The translations under genes and the position numbers were made by a program. From the NCBI RefSeq assembly GCF_001042475.2, contig NZ_LECW02000078.1:1-55491 (forward strand): a stretch of DNA of 55,491 bases, written 5' to 3'. The stretch is from Bacillus glycinifermentans. Lineage in GTDB: Bacteria > Bacillota > Bacilli > Bacillales > Bacillaceae. Positions 15,440-24,703 of this stretch are shown in pieces (position 1 is the stretch's first letter; each line of letters begins with the position of its first letter). Below the pieces are notes generated by a model. That model was not told the DNA's origin. It saw nothing but the letters and a program-made list of their open reading frames with translations, and did not search any database.

Positions 15440-18400
15440 ATGAAGAAAAAGAAAACAAGCCCAATTCTTAGGAGATTAAACTTTTTCTCTCCGATAGAGC
15501 ATCATTCCGATAAACACAGCCAGACTTCTTATGAAGACCGGGACTGGGAAGATGTATACAGAAGAAGATGGCAGCACGACAAAGTGGTACGTTCGACCCA
15601 TGGGGTCAATTGTACGGGGTCGTGCAGCTGGAATATTTACGTGAAAAACGGGATTGTCACCTGGGAGGGCCAACGCATTGACTATCCTTCAACAGGCCCT
15701 GATATGCCTGACTTTGAACCGCGCGGCTGTCCGCGGGGAGCCAGCTTTTCCTGGTACATTTACAGCCCGCTCCGCGTGAAATATCCGTATGTCAGAGGCG
15801 TGCTCATCAACATGTGGCGGGAAGCTCTAAGCGAGCATGACAATCCTTTGGATGCATGGAAATCGATCGTCGAAAATCCCGAAAAAGCAAAATCCTATAA
15901 ACAGGCGCGGGGAAAAGGCGGATTTGTCCGGGCCGAATGGAGCGAAGTGCTCAAATTGATCTCGGCTTCCCTCCTTTATACCGTTATGAAATACGGACCT
16001 GACCGCAATGTCGGCTTCACGCCGATCCCAGCTATGTCAATGCTCAGCTATGCGGCAGGCTCCCGTTTTATGTCGATGATGGGCGGTCCGATGCTCAGTT
16101 TCTATGACTGGTATGCCGACCTCCCTCCTGCCTCTCCGCAAATTTGGGGAGATCAGACGGATGTGCCGGAAAGCAGCGACTGGTACAATTCCGGCTACAT
16201 TATGACATGGGGGTCAAATGTCCCGTTGACAAGAACCCCTGATGCACACTTTTTAGCCGAAGCCCGCTACAAAGGTGCGAAGGTAATTTCCATCAGCCCA
16301 GATTATGCGGAATCGACAAAGTTTGCCGACGACTGGCTGAGCATTAAACAAGGAACGGACGGGGCGCTAGCGATGGCAATGGGACACGTCATTCTTCAAG
16401 AGTTTTACGTCAACAAAGAGACGGATCGCTTTATTGACTATGCAAAACAATATACGGATTTTCCGTTTTTGGTGACGTTAAATAAAGAAGGCGGACAATT
16501 CACGGCCGGCCGTTTTCTCCATGCGAAAGACATCGGCCGTATAACTGAACATGATGAATGGAAACCGGCCGTCTGGGATGAAGAAACAGACGATTTCGCT
16601 ATTCCTCAAGGAACGATGGGCTCGCGCTGGGACGGCCAAGGAAAATGGAATTTGCGCATGATTGATGAAGAGACGGAAAAGCAGATTTCTCCGCGGCTTT
16701 CCATGCTCGGAAAAGAAGATATGATCGGCACGGTCAAAATTCCTTATTTCTCCCATGACGGGAACAGAGTGCTTGAAAGACCCCTTCCGATCAAAAAAAT
16801 GAATTTGAACGGCGAGGAAGTCTTTGTCTCCACCGTGTTTGACCTGACGCTTGCAAACTACGGCGTCAACCGCGGGATCGGCGGAAATGCAGCCAAGTCG
16901 TTTGATGATCCAGAACCGTTTACACCGGCCTGGCAGGAACAGATCACTGGCGTCGAGCGCAGCCTGGTGGTCAAAATCGCAAGAGAATTCGCGCAAAACG
17001 CCATCGATACAGACGGCCGCTCAATGATTATCGTCGGCGCCGGAATTAACCACTGGTTCAATTCTGACACCATTTACAGAGCGGTATTGAATCTTGTTCT
17101 GCTTGTCGGTGCACAAGGGGTCAACGGCGGCGGCTGGGCCCACTATGTCGGCCAGGAAAAACTCCGCCCTGCCGAAGGATGGCAGACGATCGCCATGGCA
17201 AAAGACTGGGGCGGACCGGCGAAGCTGCAAAACGGCACTTCATTCTTCTATTTTGCCACTGACCAGTGGCGCTACGAAGATGAACCGATCACAGGCCTCG
17301 CCTCCCCGATCGTCAAATCGTCACGCTACAAGCACAATGCCGATTATAATGTGCTGGCGGCAAGGCTCGGATGGCTCCCGTCGTATCCGACATTCGAGAA
17401 AAACGGCATTCATTTATACGAGGAAGCGGTGCAATCAGGTGCCGAAAACGCCAAAGAAGTCGGAGCCTATATCGCCAAACAGCTTGAGGATAAAAAGCTC
17501 AAATTTGCGATTGAAGATCCTGACAATGAAAAGAATTTTCCGAGAAACCTTTTCGTTTGGAGAGCGAACTTAATTTCCAGCTCAGGCAAAGGTCACGAAT
17601 ATTTTCTGAAACATTTGCTCGGCACGACGAACGGGTTGATGAATGAAGATCATGACAGCGTCCGCCCGGATGAAATCACCTGGCGGGACGAAGCGCCTGA
17701 AGGCAAGCTTGACCTGTTGATCAATCTCGACTTCAGGATGGCCGGCACCGCCCTGTACTCTGACATCGTGCTGCCTGCGGCCACATGGTACGAAAAACAC
17801 GATCTCAGCAGCACGGATATGCATCCGTTCATTCATCCGTTTAACCCGGCGATTTCGGCTCCATGGGAAGCAAAATCCGACTGGGACATCTTTAAAGCTT
17901 TGGCCAAAGCGGTTTCCGAATTAGCTGAGGAAGTCGACATGAAGCCGGTGAAGGAAGCTGTTGCAACTCCCCTCCTTCACGACACTCCTCAGGAAATGGC
18001 TCAGCCATTGGGGAAAATCAAAGACTGGAGCAAAGGAGAATGCGCGGCTGTTCCAGGTAAAACGATGCCGCAAATTCATGTCGTCGAACGCGATTATAAA
18101 CAGATATTCAATAAAATGACGGCGCTCGGGCCGAATGTCGTCAAACAGCCTTACGGAACAAAAGGAATCAACTGGTCTGTCGAAGAGGAATACAACTCCC
18201 TTAAAAAAATACTCGGGGAAGTAACCGAGGATACCATTGCAAAAGGGTGCCCGATCATCAATGACGCAAAACAGGCTGCTGAAGCCGTATTGACCCTTTC
18301 GTCTACTTCAAATGGGAAAGTAGCCGTAAAAGCGTGGGAATCGCTTGAAAAAATTACGAATCTCGAATTGAAAGATTTAGCTGAAGAGCGGGAAGAAGAA

Positions 18401-19126
18401 CGTTTTACTTTTGAGCAAATAACGGCTCAGCCAAAAACGGTGATCACCTCCCCTGCTTTCAGCGGATCTGAAAAAGGCGGCCGCCGCTACTCTCCATTTA
18501 CGACAAATGTTGAAAAGCTGATCCCGTGGCGAACAGTGACTGGCAGACAGTCTTTTTATCTCGACCACGAAATGATCACAGAGTTCGGCGAAAACATGGC
18601 GACGTTTAAACCGATCCTCATCCATCGTCCGTTCTTGAACAAGCGCCCGGCGCAAGAAGGCAAAGAAATCGTTTTGAACTATTTAACGCCGCACAATAAA
18701 TGGTCGGTTCACAGCATGTATTTTGACTCCCTGCCGATGCTTACCCTTTTCAGGGGCGGTCCGACGGTTTGGATGAATAAGGACGATGCGGCAGAAACCG
18801 ATATTCAGGATAACGATTGGATCGAATGCTTCAACAGAAACGGAGTCGTCGTCGCCCGTGCCGTCGTTTCGCACCGCATCCCGAAAGGAATGGCGTTTAT
18901 GCACCACGCCCAGGACAGACATATCAACGTACCTGGTACAAAACTGACGAACAACCGCGGCGGCACCCATAACAGCCCGACCCGCATCCACGTCAAACCG
19001 ACGCAAATGATCGGCGGCTACGGACAGCTCAGTTACGGCTTCAACTACTACGGGCCAACAGGAAATCAGCGCGACCTCAATGTCGTGATCAGAAAATTGA
19101 AGGAGGTCGATTGGCTTGAAGATTAA
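15440..19126 (+). CDS. narG: Respiratory nitrate reductase alpha subunit
   Basis: A 1228-residue molybdopterin enzyme on the cytoplasmic side of the membrane that reduces nitrate to nitrite. The N-terminal FS0 ligand motif HGVNCTGSCSW (H54, C58, C62), the GCPRGASFSWYIYSPLR segment and the bis-MGD-binding domains (MTWGSNVPLTRTPDAHF, MIIVGAGINHWFN, then the C-terminal HNSPTRIHVKPTQM) are all present. Length matches the family (about 1220-1250). Start ATG with GAGGAG upstream. It is the first gene of narGHJI and overlaps narH by 11 bp. Transcription should start from the tandem Fnr-type promoter. Confidence 0.97.
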   Translation: MKKKKTSPILRRLNFFSPIEHHSDKHSQTSYEDRDWEDVYRRRWQHDKVVRSTHGVNCTGSCSWNIYVKNGIVTWEGQRIDYPSTGPDMPDFEPRGCPRGASFSWYIYSPLRVKYPYVRGVLINMWREALSEHDNPLDAWKSIVENPEKAKSYKQARGKGGFVRAEWSEVLKLISASLLYTVMKYGPDRNVGFTPIPAMSMLSYAAGSRFMSMMGGPMLSFYDWYADLPPASPQIWGDQTDVPESSDWYNSGYIMTWGSNVPLTRTPDAHFLAEARYKGAKVISISPDYAESTKFADDWLSIKQGTDGALAMAMGHVILQEFYVNKETDRFIDYAKQYTDFPFLVTLNKEGGQFTAGRFLHAKDIGRITEHDEWKPAVWDEETDDFAIPQGTMGSRWDGQGKWNLRMIDEETEKQISPRLSMLGKEDMIGTVKIPYFSHDGNRVLERPLPIKKMNLNGEEVFVSTVFDLTLANYGVNRGIGGNAAKSFDDPEPFTPAWQEQITGVERSLVVKIAREFAQNAIDTDGRSMIIVGAGINHWFNSDTIYRAVLNLVLLVGAQGVNGGGWAHYVGQEKLRPAEGWQTIAMAKDWGGPAKLQNGTSFFYFATDQWRYEDEPITGLASPIVKSSRYKHNADYNVLAARLGWLPSYPTFEKNGIHLYEEAVQSGAENAKEVGAYIAKQLEDKKLKFAIEDPDNEKNFPRNLFVWRANLISSSGKGHEYFLKHLLGTTNGLMNEDHDSVRPDEITWRDEAPEGKLDLLINLDFRMAGTALYSDIVLPAATWYEKHDLSSTDMHPFIHPFNPAISAPWEAKSDWDIFKALAKAVSELAEEVDMKPVKEAVATPLLHDTPQEMAQPLGKIKDWSKGECAAVPGKTMPQIHVVERDYKQIFNKMTALGPNVVKQPYGTKGINWSVEEEYNSLKKILGEVTEDTIAKGCPIINDAKQAAEAVLTLSSTSNGKVAVKAWESLEKITNLELKDLAEEREEERFTFEQITAQPKTVITSPAFSGSEKGGRRYSPFTTNVEKLIPWRTVTGRQSFYLDHEMITEFGENMATFKPILIHRPFLNKRPAQEGKEIVLNYLTPHNKWSVHSMYFDSLPMLTLFRGGPTVWMNKDDAAETDIQDNDWIECFNRNGVVVARAVVSHRIPKGMAFMHHAQDRHINVPGTKLTNNRGGTHNSPTRIHVKPTQMIGGYGQLSYGFNYYGPTGNQRDLNVVIRKLKEVDWLED

Positions 19127-20585
19127 AGCGCAAATCGGAATGGTCATGAACCTTGATAAATGCATCGGCTGCCACACATGCAGCGTTACATGCAAAAATA
19201 CATGGACAAACCGTTCCGGTGCAGAATATATGTATTTCAACAATGTCGAAACAAAGCCTGGCATCGGCTACCCGAAACAATGGGAAAATCAAGATAAATA
19301 TAAAGGCGGCTGGGAGCTTAAAAAAGGAAAGCTTCAGCTGAAATCGGGCGCAAAAGCAACAAGGCTGATGAATTTATTTTACAATCCGTATCAGCCGACG
19401 ATTGACGATTACTATGAACCTTGGAACTATGATTATGAAACGCTGACAAACAGCCTTGAGAAAAAGCATCAGCCTGTCGCAAGACCGAAGTCTTCCATTA
19501 CGGGAGACTTCATGAACCTCGAATGGGGCCCGAACTGGGAAGATGATCTCGCCGGCGGACATATCACAGGACTTGAAGACCCGAATGTTCAAAACATGGA
19601 AAAATCGATTAAAACAGAATTTGAAGATGTCTTTATGATGTATCTTCCGAGAATCTGCGAACACTGCATCAATCCGGCATGCGTCTCTTCCTGCCCGTCA
19701 GGCGCGATGTACAAACGCGAAGAAGACGGGATCGTCCTCGTCGATCAAAATGCATGCCGTTCCTGGAGACATTGTGTATCATCATGTCCTTATAAAAAAG
19801 TGTATTTTAATTGGCAGACGAACAAGGCGGAAAAATGCACACTATGCTTCCCCCGCTTAGAAGCCGGGCTGCCGACGATCTGTTCCGAGACTTGTGTCGG
19901 CAGAATCCGCTACCTCGGGGTCATGCTCTATGACGCTGACAAAGTCCAGGAAGCCGCATCAGCCGAAAATGAAAAAGACTTGTATCATTCACAGCTGGAC
20001 GTTTTCCTTGATCCGAATGATCCCGCTGTCGCAGAAGAAGCGAAAGCCCAAGGCATTCCGGCGGAATGGATTGAAGCAGCGCAAAAATCGCCGATCTACA
20101 AAATGATCATCGATTGGAAGATCGCGCTGCCTTTGCATCCTGAATACCGGACATTGCCAATGGTATGGTACATCCCGCCGCTCAGCCCGATCATGAACAT
20201 GTTTGAAGGAAAAGGAACGGCCCAATCGGCGGAAGATATTTTCCCTGCCATCGATCAAATGAGAATTCCGATTGAATACTTGGCGAATTTGCTGACAGCC
20301 GGAGATACGTCTCATATCAGAACCACATTAAAGAAAATGTCGGTCATGCGCATGTACATGAGGTCAACCCAGACAAATAAACCGATGAATTCTGACCTGA
20401 TTGCATCTACGGGCTTGACAGAACAGCAGATTGAAGAAATGTACCGTCTGCTGGCGATCGCAAAGTACGACGACCGCTTCGTCATTCCAACCTCACATCG
20501 CGAAGAAGTGGCAGACCTATATATGGAACAAGGAAGCTGCGGATTGTCATTTGCCGGAGGCCCCGGCTCCTGCCAAAACATATAA
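19116..20585 (+). CDS. narH: Respiratory nitrate reductase beta subunit
   Basis: A 489-residue iron-sulfur protein that carries electrons from NarI to NarG. Four cysteine groups are visible: CIGCHTCSVTC (C16-C26), CEHCINPACVSSCP, CRSWRHCVSSCP, and CTLCFPRLEAGLPTICSETC. The tryptophan in CRSWRHC replaces a cysteine, as in other NarH proteins, giving the [3Fe-4S] centre. The start is TTG at 19116 with AAGGAGG nine bases upstream, inside the end of narG. Confidence 0.96.
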   Translation: MKIKAQIGMVMNLDKCIGCHTCSVTCKNTWTNRSGAEYMYFNNVETKPGIGYPKQWENQDKYKGGWELKKGKLQLKSGAKATRLMNLFYNPYQPTIDDYYEPWNYDYETLTNSLEKKHQPVARPKSSITGDFMNLEWGPNWEDDLAGGHITGLEDPNVQNMEKSIKTEFEDVFMMYLPRICEHCINPACVSSCPSGAMYKREEDGIVLVDQNACRSWRHCVSSCPYKKVYFNWQTNKAEKCTLCFPRLEAGLPTICSETCVGRIRYLGVMLYDADKVQEAASAENEKDLYHSQLDVFLDPNDPAVAEEAKAQGIPAEWIEAAQKSPIYKMIIDWKIALPLHPEYRTLPMVWYIPPLSPIMNMFEGKGTAQSAEDIFPAIDQMRIPIEYLANLLTAGDTSHIRTTLKKMSVMRMYMRSTQTNKPMNSDLIASTGLTEQQIEEMYRLLAIAKYDDRFVIPTSHREEVADLYMEQGSCGLSFAGGPGSCQNI

Positions 20586-20603
20586 AACGGGAGTGAAGCA
20601 AAA

Positions 20604-21146
20604 ATGGATGCAACAGATAAACAGGCCGTTTTCGCCGCCCTCTCCTATCTTCTCACTTATCCTGATGAAGAATGGAGACAAGAACGCTCTGAATGGCAAA
20701 ACCTCATCAGCGAAATTCAGCCTGAGCACCTGCAGGAGCGGCTGCTCGCATTTTTAAACGAAGCGGAAGCTTATTCTCCGGAGGAATTGATCGAAACGTA
20801 TGTATACACGTTTGATTTCGGCAAAAAAACGAACCTTTATGTCACCTATTTCAACTCCGGTGAACAGCGTGAGCGCGGAATCGAGCTATTGCAGCTGAAA
20901 GATCTGTATCAGCAATCCGGATTTCAGCCGACGGACAAGGAACTTCCGGACTACCTCCCGCTCATGCTTGAATTTGCGGCCGTTGCCGAGCTTCATAAGG
21001 TCAAGGACATCTTTCAAAAATATATATCAAACCTGGAAGAGCTGAAATCGCAGCTTCTCGAAAACGGGAGCATCTATGCTCCGCTTTTGGACGGTTTATT
21101 GATCGCATTGGCGGAAATCGGCGTTAAAAGGACTGTAGAGCCATGA
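20604..21146 (+). CDS. narJ: Nitrate reductase assembly chaperone
   Basis: A 180-residue helical protein of the NarJ/TorD-like family that holds NarG during molybdenum cofactor insertion and is not part of the mature enzyme. The segment ETYVYTFDFGKKTNLYVTYFN near residues 52-72 and the DYLPLMLEF helix are characteristic. Start ATG with GGGAG upstream. The stop codon overlaps the narI start (ATGA). Confidence 0.94.
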   Translation: MDATDKQAVFAALSYLLTYPDEEWRQERSEWQNLISEIQPEHLQERLLAFLNEAEAYSPEELIETYVYTFDFGKKTNLYVTYFNSGEQRERGIELLQLKDLYQQSGFQPTDKELPDYLPLMLEFAAVAELHKVKDIFQKYISNLEELKSQLLENGSIYAPLLDGLLIALAEIGVKRTVEP

Positions 21147-21829
21147 TCGAACAAATACTTTGGGTCATTCTCCCCTACATCGTTCTGACGATTTTTATCG
21201 GGGGGCATATTTACCGCTATCACCATGACCAGTTTGGCTGGACAGCCAAATCGAGCGAAATGCTCGAAAAGAAAAAACTGGCCGTAGGAAGCAGCCTTTT
21301 TCACTGGGGAATCTTTTTTGTCATCGGCGGACACGTGATGGGAGTTTTAATACCGGAAAGCTTTTATGAAGCGCTCGGCATATTAGAGCACATGTACCAT
21401 AAAATCGCCATCGGCTTTGGCCTGCCTGCCGGCATTGCCGCACTGTCGGGACTTATCATTCTCGCTTATCGGAGAACCGCCGATAAACGGATCCGGAAAA
21501 CGAGCTCTGCCGGCGACCTGATCACCCTTGTCACTTTATTGTTTATGCTGGCGACGGGACTTGCGTCAACGTTTTTAAACATCGATTCAAAAGGCTTTGA
21601 CTACCGTACAACAATCGGACCGTGGTTTCGGAATATCTTCTTGTTCAAACCTGATGCCTCGCTCATGGAAAGCGTGCCGCTCTGGTTTAAAATTCACATC
21701 GTCGTGGGCTACGCCGTTTTCATCGTCTGGCCGTTCACCCGGCTTGTGCACGTATTCAGCATGCCGCTCAAATATTTGACAAGAAGCTATGTCGTCTATC
21801 GAAAACGCGCCCCGCGCAAAAGCATTTGA
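21143..21829 (+). CDS. narI: Respiratory nitrate reductase gamma subunit (cytochrome b)
   Basis: A 228-residue membrane protein with five helices that binds two b-type hemes, oxidises menaquinol and passes electrons to NarH. Heme-ligand histidines are present in the helices FIGGHIYRYHHD, LFHWGIFFVIGGHVMGV, KIHIVVGYAVF and RLVHVFSMPLKYL. The typical C-terminal YVVYRKR tail is present. It is translationally coupled to narJ and followed by a strong terminator. Confidence 0.95.
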   Translation: MIEQILWVILPYIVLTIFIGGHIYRYHHDQFGWTAKSSEMLEKKKLAVGSSLFHWGIFFVIGGHVMGVLIPESFYEALGILEHMYHKIAIGFGLPAGIAALSGLIILAYRRTADKRIRKTSSAGDLITLVTLLFMLATGLASTFLNIDSKGFDYRTTIGPWFRNIFLFKPDASLMESVPLWFKIHIVVGYAVFIVWPFTRLVHVFSMPLKYLTRSYVVYRKRAPRKSI

Positions 21830-21835
21830 CATTCT

Positions 21836-21868
21836 CCCTAAAGCCGTTTCGGCTTTAGGGATTTTTTA
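21836..21868 (+). terminator. Terminator of narGHJI
   Basis: Perfect 11-base stem CCCTAAAGCCG / CGGCTTTAGGG with a three-base loop, followed by ATTTTTTATC. Confidence 0.92.
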
Positions 21869-21954
21869 TCTCTTATTAAAATCCTTGATAGGCAAGCTCC
21901 CATTTTCCGGTCGCATCATATGATAAAAAAACAAACAGAAAGGAGCATTTTTGA

Positions 21955-22305
21955 ATGTACCCATATTATGATATCGATATATATGATCCGTACCGCCAGC
22001 AATTCCCTCCAGGCCCGCCTCCGGGTGCGGGAGGACAGACTCAGCAGCAGTTTTTGCCCCCTCCCCCAAGCCAGTTTCCCCCGGACACCGGGGTTTCCGC
22101 TTTCGCCGTTGATCCTGGCGGAATTAGAAGATGCTTGTTCCGTTATACAGTCATCCGCTTAAGAAACGGAAGCCGCTTCTGGTTCTACCCTGTGTTTGTC
22201 GGCCGCCGCTCTATCGCGGGATACAGGTGGAGGCCGCGTCAATTCCGCTGGGTCTATTTCGGCATCGATTTGAATGAAATCACTTCTTTCAGCTGCCAAT
22301 TTTAA
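21955..22305 (+). CDS. Pro/Gln-rich protein with conserved aromatic C-terminal domain, unknown function
   Basis: A 116-residue protein with no recognised function. The N-terminus (about 1-48) is rich in Pro, Gln and Gly (QQFPPGPPPGAGG, LPPPPSQFPPD) and probably disordered. The C-terminal half is a compact Arg/aromatic domain (FRYTVIRLRNGSRFWFYPVF, then YRWRPRQFRWVYFGIDLNEI) of a type I recall from several small Bacillus proteins, some loosely labelled transporter although no membrane helix is visible. Start ATG with AAAGGAG nine bases upstream; terminators on both sides make it a single-gene unit. Confidence 0.75.
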   Translation: MYPYYDIDIYDPYRQQFPPGPPPGAGGQTQQQFLPPPPSQFPPDTGVSAFAVDPGGIRRCLFRYTVIRLRNGSRFWFYPVFVGRRSIAGYRWRPRQFRWVYFGIDLNEITSFSCQF

Positions 22306-22310
22306 AAGGA

Positions 22311-22340
22311 AAAAAGGCGCCATTTACAGCGGCGCCTTTT
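22311..22340 (+). terminator. Terminator after the Pro-rich gene
   Basis: Stem AAAGGCGCC / GGCGCCTTT with a nine-base loop and a short T-run. Confidence 0.85.
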
Positions 22341-22496
22341 CTGCATTGGATGGACTGAAAATATAAAATACGGGTAATGAATATATGAAATAATAATACT
22401 TGTCAATAAATATAACTAAATGTCACAAAAAAATCATCTTTTCTTATATAATAAAATATGCTAAGATGATGAGAACAAAAGGGGGGATGGGATCTG

Positions 22497-22841
22497 ATGA
22501 AAAAGTCGTTATTTCTGCAATTGTCTATGTTTTTCCTGGTCATTGCAAGCCTTCATTCGTTCTCCATGCCCCACCTGCCTGCGAGTCATCATGCACAAAA
22601 AGCGGCTGTTACAGGCGATGAGCTTCACGAACTGACAGTCGGCAAGCATGGTGAAGAAAAGGCTAAATCGTTATGGAATTCGCCCGGATTAAAAGAAGTA
22701 TTCTTGCTCCTCTTGATCTTGGCTGCGGTTTCCGTCCGGGTTTACATCGTAAACCGGCTGAAAGAACATCTGAAGGCATTTATGCTCGCTGTTTTCTATC
22801 ACTCTTCTTATTTCGGCAAAGCACATGTTTCAAAACCATAA
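22497..22841 (+). CDS. Small membrane protein, unknown (114 aa)
   Basis: I do not recognise this gene. The product has two hydrophobic segments: residues 5-22 (LFLQLSMFFLVIASLHSF), a signal anchor or signal peptide, and about 66-86 (EVFLLLLILAAVSVRVYIV). Between them is a His-rich stretch (MPHLPASHHAQK, ELHELTVGKHGEE). The tail is basic. Start ATG preceded by a GGGGGG site. A 41-residue membrane peptide follows 30 bp later on the same strand, so the two may act together. Confidence 0.6.
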   Translation: MKKSLFLQLSMFFLVIASLHSFSMPHLPASHHAQKAAVTGDELHELTVGKHGEEKAKSLWNSPGLKEVFLLLLILAAVSVRVYIVNRLKEHLKAFMLAVFYHSSYFGKAHVSKP

Positions 22842-22871
22842 CCGCATATGAAAAAACAGGAGGTTTTAAAC

Positions 22872-22997
22872 ATGTTATTTATCATAAGAATGGTGATTAT
22901 CGGTCTCTTTTCATTGACAGCTTTAAACTTGTTTGTATTTCAAGGAATTGAATTTATGCATGCGATTACCGATCTGTTTAATCGCCAGGACAGCTGA
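22872..22997 (+). CDS. Single-pass membrane peptide (41 aa)
   Basis: A short ORF, MLFIIRMVIIGLFSLTALNL onward, dominated by one membrane helix with a polar tail (DLFNRQDS). An ideal AGGAGG lies seven bases before the ATG, which is the main reason to accept it. No family recognised. It follows the 114-residue membrane protein gene and precedes a 15-bp perfect hairpin that could end the transcript. Confidence 0.6.
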   Translation: MLFIIRMVIIGLFSLTALNLFVFQGIEFMHAITDLFNRQDS

Positions 22998-23046
22998 ATA
23001 AAAAAGCACCCGCAAAAAGTTAGACAATACAATTTCATGAGGCAGT

Positions 23047-23100
23047 TTGAAAGGCATGAGTCCGATATTGTACCGGACTCATGCCTTTTCATTTGATCTT
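23047..23100 (+). pseudogene. IS3-family transposase tail relic / hairpin
   Basis: The + strand reads LKGMSPILYRTHAF, the conserved C-terminal end of IS3-family OrfB transposases. Only this tail remains. The same bases form a perfect 15-bp inverted repeat (AAAGGCATGAGTCCG, nine-base loop, complement, then TTTT), so the segment could now act as a terminator for the small membrane genes upstream. The dyad arises naturally from the GMSP and RTHA codons, so it does not by itself disprove the transposase origin. Confidence 0.55.
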
Positions 23101-23103
23101 ATT

Positions 23104-23490
23104 TCACGGGATGTTCAAAGCGCTCGCACGCTTTAATTGGTCCCGTAAAGCACGTTCCGTTAGTTCTCCATGTTTCCTGAAAAAAATGGCTCGTGCGAGA
23201 GCATTCATTGCTTCTCCTTTGTTTAAACCATGTAGAATACAGAGGCGCTTGGATGTAAGTCCAGGATAAAGATCGTCTTTTCTATTCGTCCCCTCTCTCT
23301 AGTGCCACGCTTACCTCCTCGTTTGCCGGAATTTTCTCGCATGTTATCGGGTACCCTTGTTAACGGTTCAGGCAGATTTGCTTGAGCGGAATTTCAATAC
23401 ACTCGGTATTTTCGTAGATAATTAAACCGACTTTCTAAAAGATCTAAATAGTCATAATCAAGTGGCCTCGATAGTTTTTCAGCTTCTTCT
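23104..23490 (-). pseudogene. Relic of a Tn3-family transposase (TnpA)
   Basis: On the minus strand three blocks in different frames match Tn3-type TnpA in the right order: EEAEKLSRPLDYDYLDLLES with RFNYLRKY (about 23490-23420), RIEKTIFILD (about 23290-23260), and GLNKGEAMNALARAIFFRKH followed by RDQLKRASALNI (about 23250-23104). In complete TnpA proteins the first block lies several hundred residues before the last, so an internal deletion plus frameshifts have destroyed the gene. It sits between the nar side and the budC-ara block. Confidence 0.7.
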
Positions 23491-23547
23491 AATGTTTATA
23501 GTCGTAGCGACAATTTTTCTATTTTGCTGTCTGTACCCCTTTTAAAA

Positions 23548-23648
23548 AGTTGAACTTTTTTCAAAAAATCGCAACTTTTTTGTAAAATATCACATCTTTC
23601 TTACAAACGTCGCGACTTTATTTCATATCGACAAATATAAGATATAAT
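23548..23648 (+). promoter_or_regulatory. Four phased direct repeats upstream of the budC promoter
   Basis: Four copies related to ATCGCAACTTTTTT occur with their central C at 23555, 23575, 23596 and 23616, that is 20, 21 and 20 bp apart, or two helical turns each. The second copy fits best, the third and fourth differ at a few positions, and the first is weakest on its left side. The last copy reaches the expected -35 region of a promoter whose -10 is TATAAT at 23643-23648. This looks like an array of activator or repressor sites; the protein is unknown. Confidence 0.55.
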
Positions 23649-23681
23649 ATTCCTGTACCAGATAATACTAATTACATATAG

Positions 23682-24482
<801 letters not shown>

Positions 24483-24552
24483 GTTTAAAATAATTCAAAG
24501 ATCACAGTTTGTTTCACAACTTGAACGTATAAGCTGAACGAACTTCTTTCAA

Positions 24553-24583
24553 ATATGGAGGGCGGAGTTTTCCGCCTCCATAT
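24553..24583 (+). terminator. Hairpin after budC
   Basis: Long stem ATATGGAGG-CGGA / TCCG-CTCCATAT with one mismatch and a short loop, but no T-run follows, so termination strength is uncertain. Confidence 0.5.
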
Positions 24584-24703
24584 CATGTTCACGATTTGTA
24601 TAATGATGAATATAAAGTGTCTTTTCTTTTGAAACCCCTGTTTCAAAATGCACTAGTGCGGAGATTTCCCCTGCCATATCCACTCCCAACCTCATAGATT
24701 TAT

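Noticed and set aside
16478..16996. 172-codon minus-strand frame inside narG
   Set aside because: Shadow frame of a well-defined gene; no domain, ribosome site or independent context.
18683..19264. 193-codon minus-strand frame across the narG-narH overlap
   Set aside because: Antisense shadow of two conserved coding regions with no recognisable product.
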